Positions 12,103 through 23,742 of a stretch of 64,000 nt of DNA are shown here, piece by piece (the stretch's first letter is position 1; every line of letters starts with the position of its first letter). The stretch is from Persicaria tinctoria (lineage: Eukaryota > Streptophyta > Magnoliopsida > Caryophyllales > Polygonaceae). Where the stretch lies: contig JBANSL010000003.1 in NCBI GenBank assembly GCA_037127255.1, positions 43,335,314 to 43,399,313 on the forward strand, read 5' to 3'. The notes under the pieces were generated by a model. The model searched no databases, was not told the DNA's origin, and saw nothing but the letters and a program-made list of their open reading frames with translations. Both the position numbers and the translations under genes were made by a program.

Positions 12103-15100
12103 TGTTTGTTTTGCAGGAGATCACCAAGGTGAAAGAACACAAATGGATTATTGATAGTGGTTGCTCGAGGCATATGAGTGGGAAGAGTTCTCTCTTTCAT
12201 GATCTAAAGGAGCAATCCACGGGAACAATCACTCTTGGTGACAAAGGGAAATGCGACATTGTTGGTATTGGTAGTGTTGGAAGTGATTCCAGCCATAGTA
12301 TTAAAAATGTCTATCTTGTTAATGGTTTAAAGTATAATTTGCTTAGCGTTTCTCAATTATGTGATAGTGGTAACAATGTCAGATTTAACAAGAAAAGATG
12401 TATAGTGTGCAGAGATGATACAGGTGAAGTTATTCTGACTGCATACCGTTACAACAACATATACGCTGTAAATGCTGATCAAGTGGCACAAGGAAGCTTA
12501 ACCTGTTTAAAGGCCTTGACGGACGATCCAAAGCTTTGGCACAGGAGACTCGGTCATGTGAGTCCACATACTCTACAGAAGCTTGTGTCCAAAGGGCTTG
12601 TAAGAGGGCTACCTGAGATGGACTTCAAAGGTATTGACATGTGCAATGCTTGCACACGAGGTAAACAAACACGTAGCTCCTTCAAACCCAAAAAGGTTGT
12701 AAGTTCTTCTAGACCCCTTGAACTTTTACATATGGATTTGTGTGGTCCTATGCGAGTCAAATCTCCCAATGGTAAAAAGTACATGCTAGTTGTTGTCGAT
12801 GATTTTTCAAGATATACTTGGGTTGCATTTTTGAAAGAAAAATCAGAGGCCTTATTTGAGTTTTCAAAACTTTGTAAGGAGTTGCAAACTTTAAGAAATG
12901 AGCCTATAGTGTCTATTCGGAGTGATCATGGTAGGGAGTTTGATCAACTTCAATTTGATTTGTTTTGTGCTAAATATGGCATCTCCCATAACTTTTCTGC
13001 TCCCAAGACACCTCAACAAAACGGGGTTGTGGAACGCAAGAACCGCACCTTAGAGGATATGGCCAGGACTATGCTTTTAGAAAATGCATTACCTAAAACC
13101 TATTGGGCAGAAGCTGTTAACACAGCTAACTACATTTTAAATCGTTGTCTTATTCGTTCCATCTTAAAGAAAACTCCTTCTGAGCTTTTCAAAGGCCGCA
13201 AACCACTTATATCTTATTTTAAACCCTTTGGCTGTACTTGTTTTGTTCATAACAATGGAAAATATAACCTTGGGAAATTTTATGCGCGTAGTGATGAAGG
13301 TATATTTCTTGGCTATTCCACGAGTAGCAAAGCTTATAGAATCTTCAATAAAAGGACCCAGGTTGTTGAAGAAAGTATACATGTTATTTTTGATGAATGC
13401 AATGATGGTGCTTTGAGTGAAAGTGTTGCAGATATAGATCTTAATATCCATGAAGAGAACGAGGAAGGTGATGTTACCAAGAACACAGAGAAGAGGAACA
13501 TGCAGGAACCGATTCTTAACACTGAAGAATTGGCCCAAGGTGTTGAAGATGCGTCCAAAGCCCTTGGTGTCCAATCCAACGGTGTTGAGACGTCAGAAAC
13601 TGTTGTAACTGAACCTAACAGGACCACGGAGTCAGATGTACCACAAATCAATCCTGAAGGTGTGACGAATCAAGGAGCTGAGACTAGCAAAAGGAAATTC
13701 AAATACTCCTCATCACACTCATTAAAGGATATCATTTCTGACCCTACTTCTAGTGTTCAAACTCGTTCTAAACTTAAAGATCTTTGTGCTTTTAACGCGT
13801 TTGTTTCTCTTATTGAGCCAAAGAAGGTAAATGAGGCACTTCAAGAGCCAGACTGGATTATAGATATGCAAAGTGAACTTAATGAATTTGAGAGAAACAA
13901 AGTCTGGACTTTGAAGCCTAGACCAAAGCATCAATCAGTCATTGGCACTCGATGGGTGTTTCAAAACAAGCTAGATGAGAATGGCAAGATTGTGAGGAAC
14001 AAGGCACTGCTTGTTGCTCAAGGCTACAATCAAGAGGAAGGTATTGACTACGAGGAGACCTTTGCTCCCGTAGCCAGGCTTGAAGCCATTCGCATTTTGT
14101 TAGCATTTGCATCTTTCATGAGCATAAAGTTATATCAAATGGATGTCAAATGTGCTTTTCTTAATGGTTTTTTAGAAGAAGAAGTTTATGTTGCTCAACC
14201 CCCAGGTTTTGAAAGCTCAGAATTTCCCAATCATGTTTACAAACTCGACAAGGCGCTTTATGGTTTGAAACAAGCCCCAAGAGCTTGGTACGAGCGATTG
14301 TCAAAATATCTTTTAGAAAATGATTTTAAAAGAGGGTTGATCGACAAGACTCTTTTTATCAAAACCAAAGGAAAGGACATTTTGGTTATTCAAATTTATG
14401 TTGATGATATATTATTTGGTGCTACTAACACATCTTTGTGCAAGGAATTTTCTGACATTATGTGCAGTGAATTTGAGATGAGCTTAATGGGTGAACTAAA
14501 CTTCTTTTTGGGGTTACAAGTTCATCAATCCAAGAAAGGGATCTTCGTCAATCAACGCAAGTACACTAAGGATCTCTTGAAAAAGTTCAAGATGGATCAA
14601 TCCAAAGCAGCCAAGACTCCCATGAGCTCAACACTGTCTCTAGATCAAGACAAGACTGGAACAAGTGTCAATCAAAAGGAGTATCGAGGAATGATTGGAT
14701 CTTTATTATATCTCACGGCTAGTAGACCTGACATTATGTTTAGTGTTTGCATGTGTGCTAGATTTCGAGCTGATCCCAAAGAATCTCACCTCGTGGTTGT
14801 GAAGAGGATCTTTCGATATCTCAATGGCACTAAGGAACTTGGACTATGGTACCCAAAGCAAAAGGATTTCACTTTAATTGGATATTCTGATGCAGATTTT
14901 GCAGGCTACAAGGTGGATAGAAAGAGCACATCAGGATGTTGCCAATTCTTAGGAGCATCCTTGATCAGTTGGCACTCAAAGAAGCAAAATTCAGTCGCTC
15001 TATCCACTTCAGAAGCCGAATACATTGCAGCTGGAGCTTGTTGCTCCCAAATCCTTTGGATAGCTCAACAAATGCGATATCTTGGCATCAACCTCAAGGG

Positions 15101-15146
15101 TATCCCAATTAAGTGTGACAATACAAGTGCCATATCCATCACTAAT
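12102..15146 (+). CDS. Copia pol polyprotein (protease, integrase, RT, partial RNase H)
   Basis: ATG at 12102 overlaps the gag stop by one base (TGATG), in a different frame. Domains in order: aspartic protease IDSGCSRHMSG (about residue 14), integrase zinc domain with HRRLGH...CNACTRGKQ (about 148-188), integrase core D-D-E (MDLCGP, SDHG, QNGVVERKNRT; about 210-330), RT (MDVKCAFLNG, catalytic YVDDILFG at about 768), RNase H (SDADFAGYKVDRKST, STSEAEY). The frame is intact over about 1015 codons. The last genuine copia residues are near CDNTSAISIT; codons after 15146 up to the stop at 15197 come from antisense element-B sequence. The RNase H is therefore cut short. Confidence 0.9.
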
Positions 15147-16504
15147 TTCCGCCATATATCAATTTCCCCAAGCCTAGAGTTGACACATTGCATCTGAATG
15201 TAGACGGAGTTGAAGGACTGCTTAGTTTCTGAATGATTCCTCCGTATTTCTTCCATGACTGTCTATAGATCATCCCTTTTTTGGTCCCTTTCTGGATGTC
15301 CTGGAGCTCTGTAGGGCGGGGGGTTCCTAGGGGCACCTTGGTTCCATTGTGGTTGCTGAAACCTTTGATCCCCCATGTAGCGATTGGGACCCCCTGCGTA
15401 AGCTGCCTCTTCATGGTATTCTGCCAGCATGACTTGCTCAGTGTGTGGGCACTCAGTAGTGTTGTGCCTCTGTGATCCGCATTCAATACAAGGCTGGTTG
15501 ACAGAAAGATACTTTACTTGTTTGAGGAGCTTCTTATTCTGGTCTCTGTAGTATTGCTCCCTTACATCTGGATCAATCTCCTTAGGGGGCTCATAGAGGG
15601 GCATGGATGGTGCTGGCCTGGCGTAGGGGTTCTCCTCATAGTTGACTGGAGTCCCATACTTGTTGTCATAGTTGGTCAGCTTGTCGAGAGCAGCCCATAC
15701 ATCAACATGCGGCATTGTCAGATACTCATAGTGAGTGTATGTGTTGATTATGTCCTTTGCAGCCAAGTCCGAAGAATTGAAGAAGATCTCTTGAACTACG
15801 CAGGGTTGCTGTCCATGTGTAGGGCAGGATCGCAGTAGATCCTTATAGCGTTCCCATGCCTTTGCTAGCGTCTCTCCAGGCTGTTGTTTGAAAGATGTGA
15901 TCTTTTGGCGCATGAGTGCTGTCTTGGCAAGAGGAAAGAATTTGTTCAGAAATTCCTGCTTCACTTGAGCCCATGTCATGAGAGATCGTGGTTTCAGCCC
16001 TTCCAGCCATTTCAGTGCAGGACTAGCGAGAGACCAGCGGAAAGCCTTCATTAGGATGTACTCCAAGGTGGTACCTTCAGAAAGAGTACGACACATGTCA
16101 GTAAAGTTGGTAATATGCCTTAGAGAGCATTCATTAAATCTACCATGAAAAGCATGATTTTTAATTTCAATAAGGAATTGAGTGCGAATTTCATAGTTGT
16201 TTTCAGGGATTAGAAAGGCCGATTCAGGCACGACGAGAGTCGGGTGCATATAATCCTCTGCAGTGGTTGGGTGTAGGGCAAGCTCAACTTCTGCATGCCT
16301 CGCACGCTCAGCTTCCTGTTGCCTGCCTGCTCTCTCAGTGGCGAGAGCAGCATCCCTGGCGGCTAGATCCCTCGTGAGCCTCTCGATCAGCTGTTCCTGT
16401 GTCTCTGCAGCTGCCATGGCTCTTTGTAGTTTAGTTCTGATGTGTAGAAGGCGCTCTGGTTCGTCTAAGCCGTCAAACTCAGGTGGTTGACAAGAACGGC
16501 GCAT
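15147..16504 (-). pseudogene. Athila-type gag of element B
   Basis: ATG at 16504 begins MRRSCQPPEFDGLDEPERLL. A coiled coil (about residues 25-75) precedes the retrotransposon gag core (FNECSLRHITNFTDMC, RWSLASPALKWLEGL, FLNKFFP, GETLAKAWERYKDLLRSCP; about 115-235) and a CCHC knuckle CIECGSQRHNTTEC (about 340). The frame ends at a TAG at 15263-15265 after 413 codons. It then stays open in the same frame to the junction at 15147, so the stop is probably a mutation in a longer gag(-pro) frame. This copy is a useful reference for the broken gag of element A. Confidence 0.85.
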
Positions 16505-16567
16505 ACACCTGCGACGTAACGTAAAAAGAAAAGTGAGATCTGACTACCTAAGGCGCGAATGATAGCT

Positions 16568-16585
16568 TCCCCGGCAACGACGCCA
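16568..16585 (-). other. Primer binding site for tRNA-Asp (element B)
   Basis: Complement reads TGGCGTCGTTGCCGGGGA, one mismatch to the complement of the plant tRNA-Asp(GTC) 3' end. It follows the LTR after an AAT spacer. Confidence 0.85.
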
Positions 16586-17604
16586 ATTTGTTGTAGGAGG
16601 AAATCAAGTTCAAAATATAATGAAATAGATCAAACCAGATTCGTGCCCCAACAAATAATTACAAAACCTCCTCCCTATGCAGTAGTGGGAAGTCAGGATC
16701 GATCCACGAGAAAGCGTGTCAGCGGATCCTAGGTAGTTGTAAATCTCACAAAAAAGCAAAGAGAAAGACAGAAATAAAGAAACAAAGACAAAAATAACAA
16801 ATGAAAGCAACAACGAAAGAAAAGACAGACTTGTCGATCTCGACTAACAGCAACTCGAGATAGACTAAAAACAGAGACGACAGAAAACTCATATTCGACA
16901 ACAGCAACTCGATCCAGACTAGCCCCAACTCGAGATCGACAAAACAGTACTCTATCTCGACCAAAACTGCTCTAGATTGACTAACCATACAGAAACTGTA
17001 AATTGCAGATTTTGAACACGAAACTCATATTTCGACAGAAATAAATCAATATATGAAGAACTTTCAAAGCCAAGGTATCAACGCCACAACGATAACCATG
17101 CAACGTAACACATCAAGGCATAAAAGATCATGTTTTCCATCAAAATAACTTTCGTTACTAATAAATAGGCATATAGAGGCTTTCGCATAAACCCTAATTG
17201 TTACTAACCCTTTTCACATAATTAATCCAAATTGCATTAAGATCACGTTCGCTTCAACAATACAAACAAGGATCACCTTCAACTCTCGTAAAAGAATCAT
17301 GCTCATAGGGATAGAAGACGAATTGCATCAAAAGATCAAACCTTTACCGCATCACCTCACATGGCCCCCGTCGGGCTCACCCTAGCCCCAGAAGTGGGTT
17401 GACTACTCGCTCTTCATCATCAAGAAACTCATCAAATAACAAAAGAAACTAACTTGCATTGAATTAAATAAAGAAAGCTTACAACCAAATAAGACAAATC
17501 CGCTTTCGCCTTTCCACCTTGCTTGCCACAAACTCTCTCTCTCTCTACTACTACTTACTTGTTCTCTCTGAAGTTGAATGATGAAAAACCAGCCCCTAAG
17601 GCTT

Positions 17605-17612
17605 TATTTATA
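17605..17612 (-). promoter_or_regulatory. TATA box of the element B LTR
   Basis: Complement TATAAATA within GGCTATAAATAAAGCC, the same core as in the LTRs of elements A and D. Confidence 0.6.
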
Positions 17613-17879
17613 GCCTCCTATTCCATGCTATTCAAGGATAGAATATATCTATCTTTATCTAAATCTATATCTAAAAGGCTTTAAGATAAATAAATGCAAT
17701 TTTGGAATAAAATCTAAAAGGGAAATAAATCTAAAATAGGTAAAATATCTTCCATGTGTTGATAGGTCTTCTCCATAGATAGAACTTGATAGATCTCGGC
17801 CAAATTGGATAGAATCGGATCCAAGGACTCCCAAAGCGCGTAGGACAGCAAAACCGCGTAACGCGGCTTCAGACGCGGT

Positions 17880-18350
17880 TTCCTCGATCTCGACTAAGCT
17901 TCCTCGAGACCGAATAGGATTGACGTCGACCATGGCTTGGCTGGGCATCACAGGTAGTAGGACCTCGACATGGCTCGGGTGTGTGGTGCTGTGTTCCTCG
18001 AGATCGAGTAAAGAACTCGAGATCGAGTTGGGTTGGCGTCGAGGATGTGTTGCTCAGCCTGGTCGAGTACTCTTCTCTTCGGCACATACTCGGACTGACG
18101 CTTCTGGGTTGTCGAGATCGAGTAACTGGGTGCTTAGCGTCTTTCATCCTCGGCTTCTCGACTTGGCACATCTCCTCGACTCCGGACATGGCATCAGGAT
18201 TTGGTCTATCTCGACTAGATTACTCGAGATAGAGTAAGGCTCCGGGAGTCGGGTTGTCTCTGACTCAGTGTCCTCGATCAGGCTTTTCTCGACAGGCTCG
18301 GACACCCTTCGTCGAGATCGAGTATGATTACTCTAGATCGAGTAAAGCTG
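17880..18350. repeat. Array of tcgatctcga / tcgagatcga motifs in U3 of element B
   Basis: About a dozen copies of cctcgagatcgagta, gtcgagatcgag, ctcgatctcgac and one-base variants, spaced 20-70 bp apart. Being inverted repeats of one another, neighbouring copies can pair. The array lies directly upstream of the TATA box on the minus strand. Confidence 0.8.
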
Positions 18351-18587
18351 GGCTCCTAGCTTGATTCGACTGGTTCCGCTGCTTCTTGACCTTGGACTTC
18401 TGTAGTTGATTTCCTAGCTTTTTCGGCCTTTCTCAGAACTGTTGTAATTTGCCTCAAATTTTGCGAAATTAAATAGAAACTGGTGTAGATTCCATAGATT
18501 ATGTACTATCTTAGCCTAAATGCATGAAATGTATCCAGAAAACGATATAAAAGTTACTGTAAAACATGGCAGATTCGGCTCACAACA

Positions 18588-18801
18588 TCCCACAACCCCG
18601 ACAATCCTCCTAACCGTTTAAGGCCTCCGTTACTCATGTACTCAGCAAGCGCTCGCGTCTCAACAGTCATCCCATCAATTATGCAAATAATCATATCTCG
18701 GATGCTGAATTGATAACCCCATGAACCAAGGTCGTCAACATACTCATGCAATCTAGTGAAGTATTGGTGAAAGTTCTCACCTTCGAACTGCGCTAATCTC
18801 A
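18588..18801 (-). pseudogene. gag fragment of element C
   Basis: About 71 codons are open and read RLAQFEGENFHQYFTRLHEY, then a segment with VETRALAEYMSNGGLKRL. The pattern GExFxxYFxRxxxLVxxxxxHG...GL...T...M.NG is that of Athila-type gag. The upstream part continues after the CACTA insertion at 25430. The downstream part is lost at the element-B border. Confidence 0.6.
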
Positions 18802-18846
18802 CACTACTAGAAAATAGCAATTAGACATCTGTTGTCAACAGATGTC

Positions 18847-19714
18847 TTTCAAAAAAATTTCCGATCTCTTTGTGCGTTTAGTAAAAGATCCAAACTTTTT
18901 ACATCGGTTTTAAGCAGATGTCTTTCCTGAGTTAAGACATTGGTTTTATTTTGAATATAGATTTAAATCAATCTCTCAAATTTGTTTTTGATATGTTCAC
19001 TTGTTGTTAAACCCTTGTTATTTTTCATTTATAATGTTTTAAAGATGTTCATACCAAGCCAAAATTTGACATTTACATCACTATTTTAAAAAAAATCAAT
19101 GTATTAAAATCAAATAGAGATCTTTTTTATTATATTGATTGTGTGTATATTAATTTCATATATATAAAGTTTAATTTTATATGGTTTTAAAATAATATAC
19201 GACATAAAATATATACATAACCGATGTATTAATATCATATAGACATCATTCTTAGATTATTCATTAAGTATATATTATTTTTTTGTTTATAATACGTGAT
19301 ATTACATCGTTTTAAAGTAATACACTATATAGATTGTGTATATAAACGATGCTATTATTATTATTAACATCAATTTATTTATGGAAAACAGATGTTTTTT
19401 TATTATTAAACATCATTTAATATTTTGATAATGATGTTATTGTTATCAAATATACATCAGTTTATATTGTCATCTTAATGTAAAAACATCATTTGCTCGT
19501 TGCTACACCATTTCCTCGATAAAAGACAATTTTTATTATCGAAACGAAAAGATCGATATTTTAACTAACTTATAAAACATACAATATATGTACATTAACA
19601 TAAAAACAACATCAATAAAATATGCTAGACAACGACACTATGCTTCAATGTGTAAATAAGTATTCCCTATATCTCAGTTGCTCCCATAAAAACACAACAA
19701 AAATGATACAATCA
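18847..19714. other. Left subterminal region and AT-rich interior of the CACTA element
   Basis: Repeated scraps of aca(g)atgt, catcggtttt and acatcatt up to about 19500 look like decayed subterminal repeats. No coding feature seen. Confidence 0.5.
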
Positions 19715-19803
19715 CCAACTGTGCAGCCATTGCTCTTTGTAAAATCAACCCCAAAGGTGCGATTCGAAGACTCGAGACCCGCACGAGCAACTTCAGTAGT
19801 CAC
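19715..19803 (-). pseudogene. Captured exon fragment of an RGLG/copine-domain protein
   Basis: The minus strand is open over about 29 codons with VARAGLESSN and FGVDFTKSN. This pattern is the start of the copine (von Willebrand A-like) domain of plant RGLG E3 ubiquitin ligases. The fragment is preceded by a splice-acceptor-like TTAG. Only this exon piece is recognisable. Confidence 0.6.
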
Positions 19804-21384
19804 CTAACGAGATACAACATCCTTTTTAATGTACATATCAAGCTTCTCAATATCCAAGCAAAACTTGCATAGAATGTAAAAACAATTTTAAAACATTCAA
19901 TCAAGGAAACAAAATCAAGAGGCTCCAGTAACTTGAATATTTATATCTAAATAGAAACAGGTCACTAGACTATCGACGGAGATCTGCGCATTGCACTACT
20001 TGCAACAACATAGCACTAGTAATTTAGTAAACAACATATGGTGTTTCCAAATTTAATTCATCAAGTTTCCAAATTTGTGTGATATTAACTATAACAAGTT
20101 GAGAAAAAATTTGTTCAAGGTTTGAACTGCTTAAAATTCATCTTATATGGCCAAAAAAATCAGATTACTATCATACTCTTTTGTGGGCACTCTTCATTTC
20201 ACTACTTATGGTAAATTTACTAAATTCATACATTAAATAGAAATTTATGAGCCTTTTGTGTGGCAGTAACTATCTAAATAAACACATACAAAGAAGTAAA
20301 TGCAAGCAGCTAAGTGAACTTAAACAAGAAGGTGGGGAAGTATTGGATAGCCATCACGAAGAAAGAGTATTTGGATTATTATATGCAAGAGATAACATGT
20401 GATAAAATTCATGAATTAGAAAGTGTTAATGTGGAAAAGTCAGGAAGGCTTGACCCTGATTTCAAATATAAGATTAAAATATAAAGAAACACACACACAC
20501 ACAGATACTATAATGAGTTCCAATAGTATAAAATTTGTGCTTGTTTTACTGGTTTGGCCGGTTAATGTCTTTATGTCGGTACTCTCGATCTAAAAGGCAT
20601 GTCTAGTATATCGAATCACATTTAGTTTAAAAAAATATGATAAAACTTTTTCCAGTAAATAATATAAGAGGATCAGCCAAAAAAAGTACTGCAGAAGCAG
20701 ACAATAATATACCATAGAACATAACTATTGACCAATTGGCACTGGCACAGAACCAATGCTAAAAGTAATGCCAAATAGCAAATGGGTTTGAAAAAAAAAC
20801 AAATAAACATTTGGGAAAGGCCAGTTTTACTCTACCCCATAGAAATTGGAAAGCTTATTTTACTTTACTCTTATGAACACACAGGGGTAAGAGGAGGATC
20901 CTAACTGCAAATGGCTTTCATTCTGAACAACAACACCATAGAACACAGTACACAACACATGAACCCACCAAATCCCCAACATGATTTATAAATTCACCCT
21001 AACTATAAAGCTGTGAATGACAATAAAATACACAAGTTCTAAATCCTTATAAGCTAAAAGGAACCTCGCTGATTTCTAAATTCTCGTATCTGGCAGAAAA
21101 TCATTTTTTTAAGTGTGATGAAAGAAAGCATAAAAGAAAACATTTACCACTTCAAGAAATCATTTCCTTGCTCTTAGGTTTCTTTTGTTTAACATTTTTC
21201 ATGGACATTAAACAAACAGAACACTCAAAATACTATTTTAGCCAGAGATAAGATGTTTGTACAGATTCTAAAGAAGAATAATGGCTAGTCCCATACTTCT
21301 TGAATTTCGGCAAAAAGAAAAGATCAGCTAACAACATGTAGTAAGATTTGCGAAAAATAGAGTAGTTAACATATAAACACTAAC
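19804..21384. other. CACTA interior, no gene recognised
   Basis: AT-rich DNA with a short (AC)n tract at 20489-20504. No frame resembles a known protein. It may hold intron sequence captured along with the gene fragments. Confidence 0.4.
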
Positions 21385-21624
21385 TTGCAATAAAAGTGCA
21401 GCAGGCATCCCGACAATGTTACTCCTCCCTCTGACGACAGCCCTTTTCCCCTTTATTTTGATTCCATATCTATCCAACAGCTCAATGCATCCTTTAGGCG
21501 TACAAGGTACGAACATGGGCTCTCTTCCTCTCATTGCAAGACGATCAATGTTTAGTGGGTGAAAGCCATCCACATCCTTTTCGATGCTCACAGCATTCAA
21601 AATCTTCTCCTCATTCATGTGTTG
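21385..21624 (-). pseudogene. Captured exon of FolD (methylenetetrahydrofolate dehydrogenase/cyclohydrolase)
   Basis: Eighty codons are open on the minus strand: QHMNEEKILNAVSIEKDVDG, FHPLNIDRLAMRGREP, PCTPKGCIELL, GIKIKGKRAVV, GRSNIVGMPAALLLQ. These are the KDVDGFHP, CTPKG and GRSxxVGxP motifs of FolD, which oxidises methylene-THF to formyl-THF. The exon ends in a plausible donor (GTTAGT). At its start the expected AG acceptor reads AA. The catalytic Lys region upstream is absent, so it is one exon of a split gene, not a working enzyme. The frame itself is undamaged, hinting at recent capture or weak constraint. Confidence 0.8.
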
Positions 21625-21996
21625 CAAACAGAAAAAAAAAGCCATTTAGCTTATCAAGTAGGACAAATAAAATGTTGATAATTAGGCTAACTAAAAAGCA
21701 ATACAGTATGTATGAGATACTCTTGAAAGACAACAAAATATAGTGCATGAAATAGTAAAATAAGGGAAATGATTTTCGGAACTCGAAAGGAAAATAACAC
21801 ATTCAAACTCTTTAGGGCTCATTTGGTACGAGGGTATCTAGTTTAGGAATTGGGTTGGGAAATAAGAACGAAGTGGAATCCTAGAATAGGAAACAAGAGC
21901 ATAAACAACAAATAAGTATAAAATTTGTCACTGCAAAGATTTTGAAGCAACATTTCATACTAAAACACACTATAATTAAGAAGATTAAGGCTTATA

Positions 21997-22316
21997 AGCC
22001 AACGGTTTGCTACTACTACTCAAACTCCTTTGGCTCTGCCACCATAGGCAGGTTCCCTTCTTGCTCCACCAGCTCCAAAGACTGCAAAAACTCTACCAAC
22101 CAAGGGTGATCCAGCTGCAGAAGCAAAACCATTTGAACCTGCAAAAGTTTTAGAGATTTAGGTAACATACATATTCAACTAAAGAGAGCAAAGAATATAC
22201 TATGTAGATTCAGCTGAAAACCTCACAGTCCTTCAATAGCAACAATAGCCCTTAGGCAGTAAATATTATAAAAGATTAGCTTGTCAGCTGTTGGTCGCTT
22301 AATCATGCTCCAATTG
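21997..22316 (-). pseudogene. Captured two-exon fragment of dehydroquinate dehydratase/shikimate dehydrogenase
   Basis: Exon 1 (about 22316-22216) reads KRPTADKLIFYN...AIVAIEGL, then exon 2 (22139-21997) reads GSNGFASAAGSPLVGRVF, FGAGGA (the dinucleotide-binding Gly loop), PAYGGRAKGV and VVVAN. This is the C-terminal shikimate dehydrogenase part of the plastid shikimate-pathway enzyme. A short intron with GT...TTGCAG borders lies between them, so genomic DNA was captured. Each exon has a TGA where an Arg codon is usual in the family. The fragment is non-functional. Confidence 0.7.
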
Positions 22317-22869
22317 CCTACGGATAAGAATCACTGCATTCTCAAATGAGTTGCATACATAACCTTGTTTGACAGCACAGTAATCAGATTCGGTCTCGTC
22401 AATTGGTTTTTCAAGTACCTAGCTAGAAAAGTCAAGAAGAAGCACTGTGACGTGTGAGCAACATCAGAAGAAAATAGATTGATAGACACATCGAACAACA
22501 GAGTGAAGGGAAGATTTGGACAAGCATGAAAAGAATGAGAACGTGAACATGGATTACAATTTCATTGTTTTCTTTCCCTCATTATAGAGATGCATGATAT
22601 GAGGAAAAAGATGCAGAACATGTCCCATTCCCAAGTGGCGTACGCTAGTTTGAAGTGAGCACTACATATATAATCCTAAAATACAGTTTAAGTTCACATT
22701 TTCATGCAAACTGTCACAGAACAGATGATGAAACAAAGCCAGTCACTTTGATGAAAAAGATACAGACAATAATAGCGAAAAAACAATAAACCATGGACTG
22801 AAGAGAGACTTTAAGAAACTGAGATAACAGGAAGGAAATCCTACCTTTCTCCTGAACATACGGTGAGTG

Positions 22870-23282
22870 CCAAATATCGATGGTAGTCGCCTTTCATCTT
22901 CATATAAAAAACCTTCGACTCAGCAGCAGTGGCAAGTGGGGACGAGGTGCGAATCCGGAAGCTTTAGTATCCCCTCACAGATCTTGGTGAGCTCGTCCTC
23001 AATCTTCTTCATGTAGTCTCTAATGGTAGAGACATAATCCTCATTCCCACAGTTCTACTCTTTCTGTTCAATCGACGAAATGATCCTACAGGCGGCCCTC
23101 CTTGCTCTGATCACATTCTTCTAAGCGACTCAGAGTAGGTTCCTTTCCTCAATGGTCAACTCCTTGACATGAACCATCTTGGCGACCTTCTCCATGAAAT
23201 CAACCATCTCCTGATACCTCTCGGTCTGCTAGGCGAATTTGGCCAAATACACATTCTCTTCCCTGGATCCTTCGACAACCAT
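22870..23282 (-). pseudogene. Captured 14-3-3 protein pseudogene
   Basis: ATG at 23282 begins MVVEGSREENVYLAKFA. The frame continues with [59 protein letters not shown] and ICEGILKL. After a frameshift comes [18 protein letters not shown]. This covers the first half of a plant epsilon-type 14-3-3, including the KNV and RY phosphopeptide-groove regions. Four in-frame stops and one frameshift break it. It lacks introns across this span, as expected for one long 14-3-3 exon or a processed piece. Confidence 0.8.
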
Positions 23283-23645
23283 TTTCCCTAAAAATTCCAT
23301 AGCACTAATCAGTATGTATTATTTGAATCTAAAACTATTCCTAGTTAATCAAAGAACACGAAAATCCATAAGCACTTAACAAAAGACAAAACCCTCATTA
23401 AATCAATTCCTCAGTAGAAAAAATTTGGCACATCAAAACCAACCAATTCCTCAAATTTCCGTATCGCGTATACAACTGAAGCAGTTCTGAAGTCAATCGA
23501 TATTAGTGAGAAATCGAGCATATAGATGGATAAAGAAAGCAGCTTTTTTGGACAAGCATGCAACTTTACAAGGAGCCACCACAAACGATATAAATTCTAT
23601 TCCAACTAGATATGTGCCCAAATTGATTTCTTTTATTTTCCGTTT
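23283..23645. other. CACTA interior between captured fragments
   Basis: No coding similarity seen. A pyrimidine-rich stretch on the minus strand before the 14-3-3 ATG could be captured 5' untranslated DNA. Confidence 0.35.
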
Positions 23646-23648
23646 CTA

Positions 23649-23742
23649 GCAAGTTATCGACGCCATTGAAACTTATGGAGGTGATGTAACCCTATGGAAC
23701 TGCCACAGTGACTTGGATAATCCCATTGTCCATCACCACCTG
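23649..23742 (-). pseudogene. Captured fragment of a rhamnogalacturonate lyase (PL4) gene
   Basis: Minus strand reads QVVMDNGIIQVTVAVP, a TAG stop, then GYITSISFNGVDNLL. The pattern VVMDNGIxQVTxxxPxGxxxxIxYNGxDNLL is the N-terminus of plant rhamnogalacturonate lyases, secreted pectin-degrading enzymes. The fragment is about 30 codons with one stop. Confidence 0.65.

Larger units (their letters stand above)
9252..15146 (+). mobile_element. Sirevirus-like Ty1/copia retrotransposon, 3' truncated
   Basis: 5' LTR, tRNA-Met primer binding site, gag and pol follow one another on the plus strand. Gene order protease-integrase-RT-RNase H defines Ty1/copia. The long coiled-coil gag with two CCHC knuckles and the RT text GLIDKTLFIKTKG are characteristic of the SIRE/Maximus (Sirevirus) lineage. 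The element breaks off inside RNase H at about 15146, where it abuts element B in the opposite orientation. The 3' LTR is missing. Confidence 0.85.
15147..18587 (-). mobile_element. Athila-type LTR element B, 5' part (LTR, PBS, gag)
   Basis: The minus strand carries a 1999-bp 5' LTR, a tRNA-Asp primer binding site and a gag with the same sequence family as element A. The rest of the element is missing: gag stops abruptly at 15147 against the copia element. The right end (TGTTGTGAGCC) starts directly against element-C gag, so B inserted into C. The left target duplication has been lost with the 3' half. Confidence 0.85.
16589..18587 (-). repeat. 5' LTR of element B (1999 bp)
   Basis: Ends TGTTG...CAACA on the minus strand. 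It starts like the element-A LTR (GAATCTGCCATGTTTTACAG) and ends like it (CTCCTACAACA before the PBS). A TATA box (complement of 17605-17612, TATAAATA) divides U3 from the transcribed part. Two clusters of the tcgatctcga-type motif lie at 17880-18350 (U3) and 16830-16985 (U5). The 17351-17410 block is conserved in the other LTRs of the window. Confidence 0.85.
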
